Source of the DNA: Trebonia sp963771985
GTDB taxonomy: Bacteria > Actinomycetota > Actinomycetes > Streptosporangiales > Streptosporangiaceae
Direction of reading: 5' to 3'
Length of the DNA stretch: 64,000 nt
Assembly (NCBI GenBank): GCA_963771985.1
Contig: CAVYVO010000003.1
Coordinates: 248,001-312,000 of the forward strand
How positions within the stretch are numbered: the first letter of the stretch is position 1; every line of letters begins with the position of its first letter. The translations under genes were made by a program, and so were the position numbers. The notes beneath the pieces were generated by a model, which made no database searches, was not told the origin of the DNA, and saw nothing but the letters and a program-made list of their open reading frames with translations. Shown piece after piece: positions 36,271 through 46,253 of this stretch.

Positions 36271-36274
<4 letters not shown>
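35507..36274 (+). CDS. Enoyl-CoA hydratase/isomerase family protein
   Basis: 255 aa. Crotonase fold: VTVTLDSPANRNALSRQLVA, ILLTHTGTVFCSGAALDEMR (oxyanion-hole region), GATRAGGLGLLGACDVVLAS and FAFTEVRLGLAPAVISLPLR. A glutamate in TEVRLG suits one catalytic position. Hydration of the enoyl-CoA made by the upstream dehydrogenase or carboxylase is the likely role (AtuE/LiuC-like). Ends in ATGA overlap with the ligase gene. Confidence 0.88.
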
Positions 36275-37857
<1,583 letters not shown>

Positions 37858-37864
37858 CGGCGGG

Positions 37865-38251
37865 TCAGTACTCGGTGTCGATGGTGTCCAGCGCCTTCTG
37901 AACCTCGGCCAGCGGGCCGCGCAGCTGCATCATCTTCATCATCTTGCCGGAGATCTTGACCTTGCCCTGGGTGAACGCCTTCGCCCCGTCCAGCTCGCCC
38001 CTGTTGACCTGCGCCGATGTGTCGTAGGACTGGCGGATGGTCACCTCGGCGTCGCCCGCGTCGCCGAGGCCGACGGAGGCGGTGCCGTCGCCGATGCGGA
38101 GCCAGTAGTGCACCTCGCCGCCGGGCGCGTCGGCGACCACCATCTGGATGACCGCGTTCTTGCCCTTCAGCGCCTTGCGAACCGAATCGTCCGCGGCGAC
38201 CGTGGCGTTGTAGGCGTTGATCCACTCCTGGGAAAGGTACTTGACCGGCAT
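37865..38251 (-). CDS. SCP2 sterol-transfer-domain protein
   Basis: 128 aa, single SCP2-like domain: SVRKALKGKNAVIQMVVADA, HYWLRIGDGTASVGLG, AEVTIRQSYDTSAQVNRG, AFTQGKVKISGKMMKMMQLR. Such proteins bind lipids, sterols or acyl-CoA. Upstream (start 38251) lies a perfect KstR2-type box. The stop is 7 bp from the acyl-CoA synthetase stop (convergent). Confidence 0.85.
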   Translation of the reverse strand: MPVKYLSQEWINAYNATVAADDSVRKALKGKNAVIQMVVADAPGGEVHYWLRIGDGTASVGLGDAGDAEVTIRQSYDTSAQVNRGELDGAKAFTQGKVKISGKMMKMMQLRGPLAEVQKALDTIDTEY

Positions 38252-38636
38252 CGTTGCTCATCTCCCTGATCGGCTGGCAGCGCCACGATAGTGTACCAAG
38301 CGCTTGCTTGGTAGAGGAACCCGTACTCAGCCCCCGGTTCCGGTCGCGCGCATCGCTGAACTCCCGCCGCACTCCTGTCGCTTTCATCCCGAACGGAAGG
38401 TGGCGCCTCTCCAGCCGCACCAGTCTCCCATCCTGCTCGCCGGCCTGCGTCCTGCTGCTCTGATCCAACTGGGCGGCGCGAGCCAGCCTAAGATTCCCGC
38501 AATCCCCTTCTGGGCCGGGACAGCGAGGCTACCCTGGGTCACTGCCCCGGCGCGTGAGGTGCCGTCCGGCACAGCCCGCGCCTGTGCCGTACAGGTGCCC
38601 AGCTGGTGGCAGCTGCTTGCCGATGGAGGGGGGCGC
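38252..38636. other. 385-bp intergenic region with KstR2-type box
   Basis: No gene supported. Holds the palindrome at 38294-38313 close to the SCP2 start, the ribosome site of the DUF4062 gene (GGAGGGG) at the right end, and nothing else recognised. Confidence 0.4.
38294..38313. promoter_or_regulatory. KstR2-type box upstream of the SCP2 gene
   Basis: TACCAAGCGCTTGCTTGGTA: the 14-mer ACCAAGCGCTTGCT (38295-38308) matches the KstR2 consensus AnCAAGnnCTTGnT, and the full 20 bp is a palindrome with 8-bp arms. It lies 43 bp before the SCP2 ATG. KstR2 controls HIP (CD-ring) catabolism in mycobacteria and rhodococci. Confidence 0.7.
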
Positions 38637-39686
38637 GTGGCTGGCTCGGCTGGCTCCGGTGATGATGCCGGGTGGCGGGTGTTTGTTTCTCACACGTCTG
38701 AGCTGCGGGACTTCCCGGTGGGGCGGTCGTATGTGGCCGCGGTGGAACGGACGGTTTCTGCGTGCGGGCACGTGATCGTGGACATGGCCGATTTTCCCGC
38801 CGCCGATCAGCCTGAGGCGGAGCTATGCAGGCAGCGGGTGCAGGGGTGCCAGGTGTACGTGGGGGTGCTGGGCACCCGGTACGGCTCCCCCGTGCGGGAC
38901 AAGCCGGAGGTGTCATACACGGAGCTGGAGTTCGATACCGCCACCGAGGCGGGATTGGACCGGCTGGTGTTCGTGCTGGACACCGACGCCGCTGATGTGG
39001 GTATTCCGCTGTCCAGGTTGATTGATCATGAGTTCGGGGCCCGGCAGGAGGCGTTCCGCCGCCGGGTCCAAGACAGTCGGCTGGTCACGCAGAAGTTCAC
39101 CGACCCGGCCACGCTCGGGCAGCTGGTGGAGCGCTCGCTGCGGGAACTGGCCGAACGGGGTCGGCGGGGCAGCGGCGGAGACCAGCCGCGGCAGGTCCCT
39201 GCGGTCGTGGCGACGGGGGAGCTCCCGCAAGAGCCGTTGGGGTTCCAGCCGCGCGCTGACCTGCTGGCGGCGCTGGATGCGCCGGGTCCCTGGGCAGCAG
39301 ACGGCCGAACCGGAGCCCGGCGAACAGCCCGCAGCGGACGCCTGAGAACACCGGCCGGAAATCACGGTCAAAAGTGTCCGTCGTGCCGCTGGACACCCCC
39401 CCATAAGTGTCCTACGGTGCTGCTATGGCCGCGACGGCGCGGCTTGACCGGGACGATCCCGACGTCAGCCGCCTGTTCGAATTGCGCAGCGATCCCGCCC
39501 GGGAACTGGCCCGGCAGGCGGGTGCCGTGGCGGATGCGTGCCATGCCATGGCGGTCCGCTTCCACCGGGGCGGCAAGCTCATCGTCTTCGGCACCGGCGG
39601 AGCCAGCACCGACGCCCAGCATGTCGCGGTGGAATTCGTCCATCCCGTCATCGTCGGCAAGCGCGCGCTCCCGGCCATCTCCCTGA
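38637..39686 (+). pseudogene. DUF4062 (TIR-like) protein, truncated before its expected ATPase domain
   Basis: GTG 38637 with GGAGGGG upstream. Residues 10-185 are a DUF4062 domain: RVFVSHTSELRDFPVGRSYV, VIVDMADFPAADQPEAELCR, CQVYVGVLGTRYGSPVRDKP and EVSYTELEFDTATEAGLDRL. In actinomycetes this domain usually precedes an NB-ARC/TPR module. Here the text changes after LGFQPRADLLAALDAPGP (about 39290), where the P-loop should begin, into Arg/Trp/Cys-rich sequence that overlaps the SIS gene. So the protein is cut by deletion or rearrangement. Suggests a lost signalling or defence-type NLR-like gene. Confidence 0.6.
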
Positions 39687-40054
39687 CCACCGATGTCGCG
39701 ACCGTCACCGGTATAGCCGAACGCGACGGCGTGGACGCCATCTTCGCCCACCAGCTCCGCTTCCTGGCCGGCCCGGCCGACATCGCCCTCGGCATCTCCG
39801 CCGACGGTCACGGCGCCAGCGTGCTGGCCGGGCTGGAGACCGCGAAACGGCTCGGTATGCTGACCATCGCCCTTGTGGGCGGGAACGGCGGCCCGATAGC
39901 GTCGAGTGAGGCCGTGGATCACCTCCTGGCGGTATCCTCCGACGACCCGCGGGTGGTCAAGGAACTGCAGGTGACCACGTACCACATCCTGTGGGAGCTG
40001 GTACATGTGTTCTTCGAGCAGCCCGGGGTGCTTGACCCCGGCGTCGTGACATGA
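39425..40054 (+). CDS. SIS-domain protein (phosphoheptose-isomerase-like) of the hyp cluster
   Basis: 209 aa from ATG 39425 (GTG 39407 alternative). SIS fold: KLIVFGTGGASTDAQHVAVE, PAISLTTDVATVTGIAERDG, ADIALGISADGHGASVLAGL, LTIALVGGNGGPIAS and KELQVTTYHILWELVH. Closest type is GmhA, sedoheptulose-7-phosphate isomerase, but Gly-Ala-Ser-Thr replaces the usual loop. GmhA-like genes recur in hyp clusters of actinobacterial high-affinity [NiFe] hydrogenases; their job there is not established. Confidence 0.8.
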   Translation: MAATARLDRDDPDVSRLFELRSDPARELARQAGAVADACHAMAVRFHRGGKLIVFGTGGASTDAQHVAVEFVHPVIVGKRALPAISLTTDVATVTGIAERDGVDAIFAHQLRFLAGPADIALGISADGHGASVLAGLETAKRLGMLTIALVGGNGGPIASSEAVDHLLAVSSDDPRVVKELQVTTYHILWELVHVFFEQPGVLDPGVVT

Positions 40055-40085
40055 CCGGCGCGCGGCCAGACGGCCGGCCGCCGCG

Positions 40086-40325
40086 GTGCCCGCCTGCCAC
40101 GGCGACGTCTGCATTACCTGCTCCGATGTCGCGGTCGAAGTTAGGGTCGTTCGACTCCTGCCCGACGCCCTGGCCGTGGTGGACACTGGTCAGGGCGAGG
40201 AGCAGGTCAGCGTCGGGCTCGTCAGCGCCGCGGTCGGCGACACGATCCTGGTGCACGCCGGCGAGGCGATCGCCGTCGTGCACGAGGAACGCGAGGAGCG
40301 GCAGGAGCGGGAGGTGAGCCAGTGA
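40086..40325 (+). CDS. HypC/HupF-like small chaperone, divergent paralogue
   Basis: 79 aa from GTG 40086. MPACHGDVCITCSDVAVEVR is followed by a beta-barrel like HypC (LAVVDTGQGEEQVSVGLVSA, GDTILVHAGEAIAVV). Unlike true HypC it has four cysteines near the N-terminus in C-x4-C-x2-C spacing, and the catalytic Cys2 is replaced by Pro2 with Cys at position 4. GTGA overlap with the second SIS gene. Confidence 0.7.
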   Translation: MPACHGDVCITCSDVAVEVRVVRLLPDALAVVDTGQGEEQVSVGLVSAAVGDTILVHAGEAIAVVHEEREERQEREVSQ

Positions 40326-41089
40326 CCGGACGACCCGGCGACAGCGGGGCTGGATCGATGGAGTCGCTGTACCCGTTCCTGTACGCGGACACGGGCGACC
40401 TGGCCGCCGTGCTCGAGCAGGTCCGCGCCTCGACGGTGGCCAAGGCCGCCGAGATCATGGAGCTGCGGCGCGTCATCAGCGCCCGGGACGGAGCACGGCT
40501 CTCCGAATGCGCGCGGCAGGCCGCGGCCCGGTTCGCGGCGGGCGGGCGGCTGTTCGCCTTCGGCAACGGCGGCAGCGCCACCGACGCCCAGCAGCTGGCC
40601 ACCTTGTTCCTGCACCCGGGCGGGGACGCCCGGCCGCTCCCGGCGTTCGGGCTGGCCAACGACACGTCGGTGGTCACGGCGCTGGCCAACGACATCGGCG
40701 TCGACGTGGTGTTCGCACGGCAGCTCGCGGCGTTCGGCGGCCGCGGCGACATCGCGATCGGCCTGTCGACGAGCGGCAACTCCGAGAACCTGCTGCGCGC
40801 CTTCGACGAGGCCGCCCGCCGCGGAATGCTCACCATCGGGCTGGCCGGGTATGAGGGCGGGAAGATGGCCGAGCTGGACAGCATCGACTACCTGTTCGTC
40901 GCGCCGTCCGCCTCGATCCACCGGATCCAGGAGGCGCAGACCACGATCTACCAGGTGTTCTGGGAGCTCACGGTGAGCGCCCTCGGACCGGCGGCGAACA
41001 CGGGCGCCGGGTCCGCCACGAGAGCGCAGCCGGCTGGTTTGTGCCAACAGGAAGGGGAGGTGTCACATGTGCCTGGGCATACCGGGTGA
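40322..41089 (+). CDS. Second SIS-domain protein (GmhA-like) of the hyp cluster
   Basis: 255 aa, GTG start in a GTGA overlap. GRLFAFGNGGSATDAQQLAT is the canonical GmhA phosphosugar loop; PAFGLANDTSVVTALANDIG, DIAIGLSTSGNSENLLRAFD and IQEAQTTIYQVFWELTV follow. It keeps the isomerase-type loop that the first SIS protein has changed, so the two may form a hetero-oligomer (inference). The last 23 bp overlap the hypC start. Confidence 0.82.
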   Translation: MTGRPGDSGAGSMESLYPFLYADTGDLAAVLEQVRASTVAKAAEIMELRRVISARDGARLSECARQAAARFAAGGRLFAFGNGGSATDAQQLATLFLHPGGDARPLPAFGLANDTSVVTALANDIGVDVVFARQLAAFGGRGDIAIGLSTSGNSENLLRAFDEAARRGMLTIGLAGYEGGKMAELDSIDYLFVAPSASIHRIQEAQTTIYQVFWELTVSALGPAANTGAGSATRAQPAGLCQQEGEVSHVPGHTG

Positions 41090-41339
41090 GGTCATCGAGA
41101 TTCACCCCGAGCATGCCGACCTCGCCAAGGTGAACGTGAGCGGCGTGAAGCGGCTGATTAACATCGGCCTGCTCGCCGACGACCCGCCCAAGCCGGGGGA
41201 GTGGGTGCTCATCCATGTCGGCTTCGCCCTGTCGAAGATCGACGAGGCCGAGGCTGCCGCGGCGATGGAGTTCCTCGAAGGGATCGGGCAGGCCTACGAG
41301 GACGAGATCGCCGCGCTGCGCGAGTCGCTGATCGAATAG
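41067..41339 (+). CDS. hypC: Hydrogenase maturation chaperone HypC
   Basis: 90 aa beginning MCLGIPGEVIEI, the invariant HypC N-terminus with the catalytic Cys2, then KRLINIGLLADDPPKPGEWV and LIHVGFALSKIDEAEA. It carries Fe(CN)2CO with HypD during assembly of the [NiFe] active site. Directly followed by hypD, 12 bp apart. Confidence 0.92.
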   Translation: MCLGIPGEVIEIHPEHADLAKVNVSGVKRLINIGLLADDPPKPGEWVLIHVGFALSKIDEAEAAAAMEFLEGIGQAYEDEIAALRESLIE

Positions 41340-41351
41340 GAGGGGCGGACG

Positions 41352-42488
41352 ATGCGGTTCGTTGACGAATTCCGCGACGCCGACAAGGCACACGCGCTCG
41401 CCGCCAAGATCGCGGCGCTGTGCGAGCCCGGCCGTCAGTACAAGTTCATGGAGGTGTGCGGCGGGCACACCCACACGATCTACAAGCACGGCCTCGAGGA
41501 CTACCTGCCGGAATCCATCACGCTGGTGCACGGCCCCGGGTGCCCCGTGTGCGTGATACCGATGGGACGCGTTGACGACGCGATGCACCTGGCCGCGCAG
41601 CCCGACGTGATCATGACCTCGTTCGGCGACATGATGCGGGTGCCGGGCAGCCGCGGCTCGTTCTTCGACGCCAAGGCGCAGGGCACCGACATCCGCATGG
41701 TGTACTCGCCGCTGGACTCGCTGAAGATCGCCCGGCAGAACCCGGACCGGCGGGTCGTCTTCATGGCCATCGGGTTCGAGACCACCGCGCCGTCCACGGC
41801 GATGACCATGCTGCGCGCGGCGGCCGAAGGACTGAAGAACTTCTCGGTGTTCTGCAACCACGTCACGATCATCCCGGCGATCAAAGCCATCCTGGACTCG
41901 CCGGACCTGCGGCTCGACGGCTTCATCGGGCCCGGGCACGTGTCCACGGTCATCGGGTGCCGGCCGTATGAGTTCATCGCCCGCGACCACGGCAAGCCCG
42001 TCGTGGTGGCCGGGTTCGAGCCGCTGGACATCCTCCAGTCCATCTACATGCTCATGCTGCAGCTGGCGCAGGGCCGGTCCGAGGTCGAGAACCAGTACTC
42101 CCGCGTCGTCCCCTGGGACGGCAACCCGGTGGCGCTCAAGGCCATCGGCGAGACGATGGAGCTGCGCCCGTACTTCGAATGGCGCGGCCTCGGCTTCATC
42201 TCGCACTCCGCGCTGAAGGTGCGGGAGAAGTTCGCCGGGATGGACGCGGAACTGCTGTTCGAGGTTCCCGGTGTGCGGGTCGCCGACCCCAAGGCGTGCC
42301 AGTGCGGCGAGGTGCTCAAGGGCGTGCTGAAACCGTGGGAGTGCAAGGTCTTCGGCACCGCGTGCACGCCGGAGACACCGATCGGCACCTGCATGGTGTC
42401 GCCGGAGGGCGCGTGCGCCGCGTATTACAACTACGGCCGGATGCACCGCGACCGCGTGCCCGAAGCGGCGCAGGCGGGCAGGTCATGA
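41352..42488 (+). CDS. hypD: Hydrogenase maturation protein HypD
   Basis: 378 aa. Conserved motifs: FMEVCGGHTHTIYKHGL with the redox Cys, LVHGPGCPVCVIPMGRVDDA, TSFGDMMRVPGSRGSF, FMAIGFETTAPSTAMTM, FIGPGHVSTVIGCRPY and the C-terminal cysteines (CQCGEVLKGVLKPWECKVFG, TACTPETPIGTCMVSPEGAC) for the [4Fe-4S] cluster. Works with HypC to build the Fe(CN)2CO unit. ATGA overlap with hypE. Confidence 0.93.
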   Translation: MRFVDEFRDADKAHALAAKIAALCEPGRQYKFMEVCGGHTHTIYKHGLEDYLPESITLVHGPGCPVCVIPMGRVDDAMHLAAQPDVIMTSFGDMMRVPGSRGSFFDAKAQGTDIRMVYSPLDSLKIARQNPDRRVVFMAIGFETTAPSTAMTMLRAAAEGLKNFSVFCNHVTIIPAIKAILDSPDLRLDGFIGPGHVSTVIGCRPYEFIARDHGKPVVVAGFEPLDILQSIYMLMLQLAQGRSEVENQYSRVVPWDGNPVALKAIGETMELRPYFEWRGLGFISHSALKVREKFAGMDAELLFEVPGVRVADPKACQCGEVLKGVLKPWECKVFGTACTPETPIGTCMVSPEGACAAYYNYGRMHRDRVPEAAQAGRS

Positions 42489-43604
42489 CCACGCCCAAGG
42501 TGGAGCCGGCCGGACGCCGCGAGCTTCCGGTCACCGACCGCGAGCAGCAGGTGCTCGACCGCATCGACCGCGCCCGCCGCCGTGCCCCCCGGGTCCGGGA
42601 AGAGCGCATCACGATGTCCCACGGATCCGGCGGCAAGGCGACCCACACGCTGATCGAGGCGATCTTCCTCGAACGCGTTCCGTAACCCGCTCCTTGAGCC
42701 CCTCGAGGACTCCGCCGAACTGCGCCTGGGCACTTCCCGGGTCGCGCTGACCACAGACTCCTACGTAGTGTCCCCGCTGTTCTTCCCCGGCGGCGACATC
42801 GGCGACCTCGCGGTCAACGGGACGGTCAACGACCTGTCGGTCGCCGGGGCCACCCCGCTGTACCTGTCGGCGGGCTTCATCCTCGAAGAAGGCTTCCCGG
42901 TCGCGGACCTGACCCGCGTCGCGCAGTCCATGCGGGCGGCCGCGGCGGCGGCCGGCGTCAGCGTGGTCACCGGCGACACGAAGGTCGTGCAGCGGGGCAA
43001 GGCCGACGGCTGCTACATCAACACCGCCGGGGTAGGCCTCATCGAGCGCGACGTGACCCTCGGCGTCGCCACGGCCCGGCCCGGCGACGCCATCATCGTG
43101 TCCGGGCCGATCGGCGACCACGGGATCACCGTCATGCTGGCCCGCGGGGAGCTCGACATCGAAGCGGACGTCCGCTCGGACACGGCTCCGCTGAACGGCC
43201 TGATCGCCGGCTTGCTGGACGCGGTCCCGGACGCGCGGGCGATGCGCGACGCGACCCGCGGCGGGGTGGCGACGATACTCAACGAGATCGCCGTCGCCGC
43301 GGGCGTCGGCGTCCTGGCCAGCGAGGAGGACATCCCGGTCCGGGAGGAGGTCCGGGGCGCCTGCGAGCTGCTCGGGATCGACCCCATGTACGTGGCGTGC
43401 GAAGGGCGGCTGGTGGCCGTGGTTCCCGGGGACAGCGCGGACCGCGCGGTCGCGGCGCTGCGCGCCCACAAACTCGGGACGCAGGCGGCCGTCATCGGCC
43501 ATGTCACGGCCGAGCAGCCGGGAATCGTCCGCCTCAAGACCGCGTTCGGCGGGACACGAATCGTCGACCTGCTGGTCGGCGACCCGCTGCCCCGCATCTG
43601 CTGA
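42485..43604 (+). pseudogene. hypE: Hydrogenase maturation protein HypE, frameshifted
   Basis: ATG 42485 overlaps the hypD stop. The first frame gives ERITMSHGSGGKATHTLIEA and breaks at TCGAAC (42669-42674). With one fewer A it reads FLDAFRNPLLEPLEDSAELR and continues through VALTTDSYVVSPLFFPGGDI, GATPLYLSAGFILEEGFPVA, MRDATRGGVATILNE to the C-terminal PRIC, whose Cys carries the thiocarboxamide/thiocyanate. An ATP-dependent dehydratase making the cyanide ligands. The frame as deposited stops at 42685, so an indel error or true inactivation. Confidence 0.88.
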
Positions 43605-43628
43605 CTCCGGAGCGGAGCCAGCCGCTTC

Positions 43629-43664
43629 CGTTCGGACGAAAAATAAAGATCATTATCCCGAACG
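43629..43664. terminator. AT-cored palindrome after hypE
   Basis: CGTTCGG at 43629-43635 and CCGAACG at 43658-43664 enclose a 22-bp AT-rich loop, 24 bp after the hypE stop. The reverse complement resembles 52160-52195. It could terminate the hyp operon. Confidence 0.45.
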
Positions 43665-43878
43665 TACGCGGCTGTCTGCGGGGGCCGCACCGGTGCTCCA
43701 TGGGTGTCACGCCGTGTTCCGGGAATGAACATCCCTGGCTGATGCCGCGTCTGAGCCCATGACCAGGCCATTTTGCGACGATAATTCTTAGTTCTCCCCG
43801 AAGCATCGGTATGGGGTTAGCATGCGAGCAAGGGCGGGATGATCGGGGAGCTTTAACGGCGGGCGGGGGAGCGCGGCC

Positions 43879-44247
43879 GTGGAGATACCAGTGCAATTCG
43901 GCCTGCTCGGGCCGCTCGAGGTGCGCAGCGGCGGGGCGGAGATGACCATTGCCCCGGGCAAGCAGCGTGCGGTCCTTGCGGCGCTGCTGCTCAACGCGGG
44001 CCGGGTGGTGCCGGTCGATGAACTCGGCGCGGAGCCGGGGGCCGAGCTGAGGGAACTGCACCAGCGCATACTCGCCGCCGATCCCGGACTGGCTGCCCCC
44101 GCGGTCGAGACGGGCCTGGCGGCTGACCCGATGCGCGGCAGCGTGGAGGATGACGTACTGAGATGTTCACTGCGTCTCCTTTCCGCGTTTTCGGACGCAG
44201 CTACACCGTCACGGCGCCCGCTTAGCACCCGGCTGGCATCTCGCTAG
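43879..44247 (+). pseudogene. Internally deleted AfsR/SARP-type regulator fragment
   Basis: From GTG 43879: VQFGLLGPLEVRSGGAEMTI with KQRAVLAALLLNAGRVVPVD is the OmpR-like N-terminus of AfsR/SARP regulators. It then jumps to EPGAELRELHQRILAADPGL, the end of the BTAD domain, so about 180 residues are missing. The rest is unrelated. A deletion scar, not a working regulator. Confidence 0.65.
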
Positions 44248-44998
44248 CACCGCAGGTGAGGAGCGGCGGCTTCGTGGGGTGCCGGGGCAATTGCGCAAAT
44301 CGGGCCCGGAGGGGCAACGTTCTGAAACAAGGTGATTTTCCGGCGTGCCGGGTGTCCGTGATGTGGTTCACTGGCACCCCTGGCCGGTTCCTGGCCAGGG
44401 GTGCCCGGAATGCGGCTTTTGTGCATGCGGCCTGGTGCTCTGATTGCGATTTCCGGTGCCATGGCGCGGGAATCTGCAATCAAAGCCTGGCGGATGCCGG
44501 GGAGCGGAGCTTCACGTAACGGGAGATGAGGGTGTGAGACGGGCGGTGTGCCCGACACGCCGCAAACTCAGGTTGTTCCGGTGTGTTGCCAAGAGCGTGC
44601 CGGTTGCGCGATCGGCACCAAGCCGTCCCGGCGGGTTGCGCACCGGCCGTGCCCGTGGGTTAGGCTTCGATCGTGCCTATCGCTGTCCGCCTGGCTCCAG
44701 GTCGTCGCCCGCGCGGCTGCCGGGCACCCGCGCGGCGTGCGCTCGGCCGCAGGGTGCGGTACGTGATCGGCTCCGAGGCCGGTCAGGTCGACGGGATGCG
44801 ATGGCTCAGCGCACGCGCCGTGCGGGGTATCTGAGGGAGATCGTCCTCCCCAGCCTCGCGGTTCTTTCCTGACTCGGGACAACGTCGTCTGCATGTCCGC
44901 TGCCCATCGCCGGGCGTGGTTTCGCGGACGCGCGTACTCGTGACCCCTCACCAGCCGCACAACCCGGGCGTGTGCCCCGGTTCAGGAGCGTGTCCACA
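44248..44998. other. 751-bp gene-free region upstream of trpB
   Basis: No convincing coding sequence on either strand. Contains the strong hairpin at 44373-44405. The right end holds AGGAG for trpB. No trp leader peptide or T-box was recognised. Confidence 0.4.
44373..44405. terminator. Perfect hairpin, 13-bp arms, 7-bp loop
   Basis: GGCACCCCTGGCC, spacer GGTTCCT, GGCCAGGGGTGCC. A strong stem between the SARP relic and trpB, terminator-like without a U tract. Confidence 0.5.
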
Positions 44999-46253
44999 GT
45001 GCATAGCGACTTTTTCATTCCGGCATCGCCGGGCCAGATCCCCAGTGCCGAGGGATATTTCGGTGCGTTCGGCGGCAAGTTCATTCCGGAGGCGCTGGTC
45101 GCCGCCGTGGACGAGGTCGCCGCCGAGTACGAGAGGGCCAAGGCGGATCCCGCGTTCGTCGCGGACCTCGAGAGGCTGCTCATCCACTATGCCGGGCGCC
45201 CGAGCGCGCTCACCGAGGTACTCCGTTTCGCCGAGCACGCCGGCGGCGCGCGGGTGTTCCTCAAACGCGAGGACCTGAACCATACCGGCTCGCACAAGAT
45301 CAACAACGTACTCGGACAGGCTTTGCTGACCAGGCGGATGGGCAAGCCGCGCGTCATCGCGGAGACCGGTGCCGGCTCGCACGGGGTGGCGACCGCGACC
45401 GCGTGCGCGTTGTTCGGTCTGGAATGCACTGTCTACATGGGCGAGATCGACATCCGCCGGCAGGCGCTCAACGTGGCGCGGATGGAGATGCTCGGCGCCA
45501 GGGTGATCCCGGTCACCTCCGGCTCCCGCACCCTCAAGGACGCCATCAACGAGACGTTCCGGGACTGGGTCGCCAACGTCGAGACCACGCACTACATCTT
45601 CGGCACGGTCGCCGGACCCCATCCCTTCCCGGCCATGATCCGCGATTTCCAGCGTGTCATCGGCGTGGAGGCCCGCCGCCAGATCCTCGAGCGCACCGGA
45701 CGGCTGCCCGATGCGGCGATCGCGTGTGTCGGGGGAGGGTCGAACGCGATCGGCTTGTTCCACGCCTTCCTCCCGGACGCGGGTGTGCGCCTCATCGGCT
45801 GCGAGGCCGCTGGGCACGGCGTAGCGACCGGGAAGCACGCGGCGTCGCTGTCGGCGGGCGAGCCCGGCATCCTGCACGGCTCGCGCTCCTACGTGCTGCA
45901 GGACGAGGAGGGCCAGATCACCGAGACCTGCTCGATCTCGGCCGGGCTCGACTACCCGGGCATCGGGCCGGAGCACGCGTACCTGTACGACACCGGCCGC
46001 GGCGAGTACCGTCCGGTCACCGACGACGCCGCGATGCGGGCGTTCCGGCTGCTCGCGTCAACCGAGGGCATCATCCCGGCGATCGAGAGCGCTCACGCGC
46101 TGGCCGGCGCCCTCGAACGCCGGCGCCGAACTCGGCCCGGACGGGCTGATCCTCGTGAGCCTGTCCGGTCGCGGCGACAAGGATATGGACACCGCCGCCC
46201 GCTACTTCGGCCAGTACGAAGACGCGGCCACGGTCGCGGAGGTCTCGCGGTGA
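44999..46253 (+). pseudogene. trpB: Tryptophan synthase beta chain TrpB, 3' frameshift
   Basis: GTG 44999 chosen (AGGAG at 44984-44988, spacing 10; GTG 44990 is too close). GYFGAFGGKFIPEALV opens; the PLP lysine is Lys100 in HTGSHKINNVLGQALL; AETGAGSHGVATATACALFG, FGTVAGPHPFP and CVGGGSNAIGLF (PLP phosphate loop) follow. At TCGAAC (46113-46118) the frame breaks; one fewer A gives LDAGAELGPDGLILVSLSGR and GDKDMDTAARYF with a stop at 46253. Read literally the gene runs on in frame into trpA, an artificial fusion. Converts indole and serine to tryptophan. Confidence 0.88.

Noticed and set aside
44244..44872. Several 70-140 codon frames between the SARP relic and trpB
   Set aside because: No ribosome sites, mixed composition, overlap each other on both strands, no recognisable motif.
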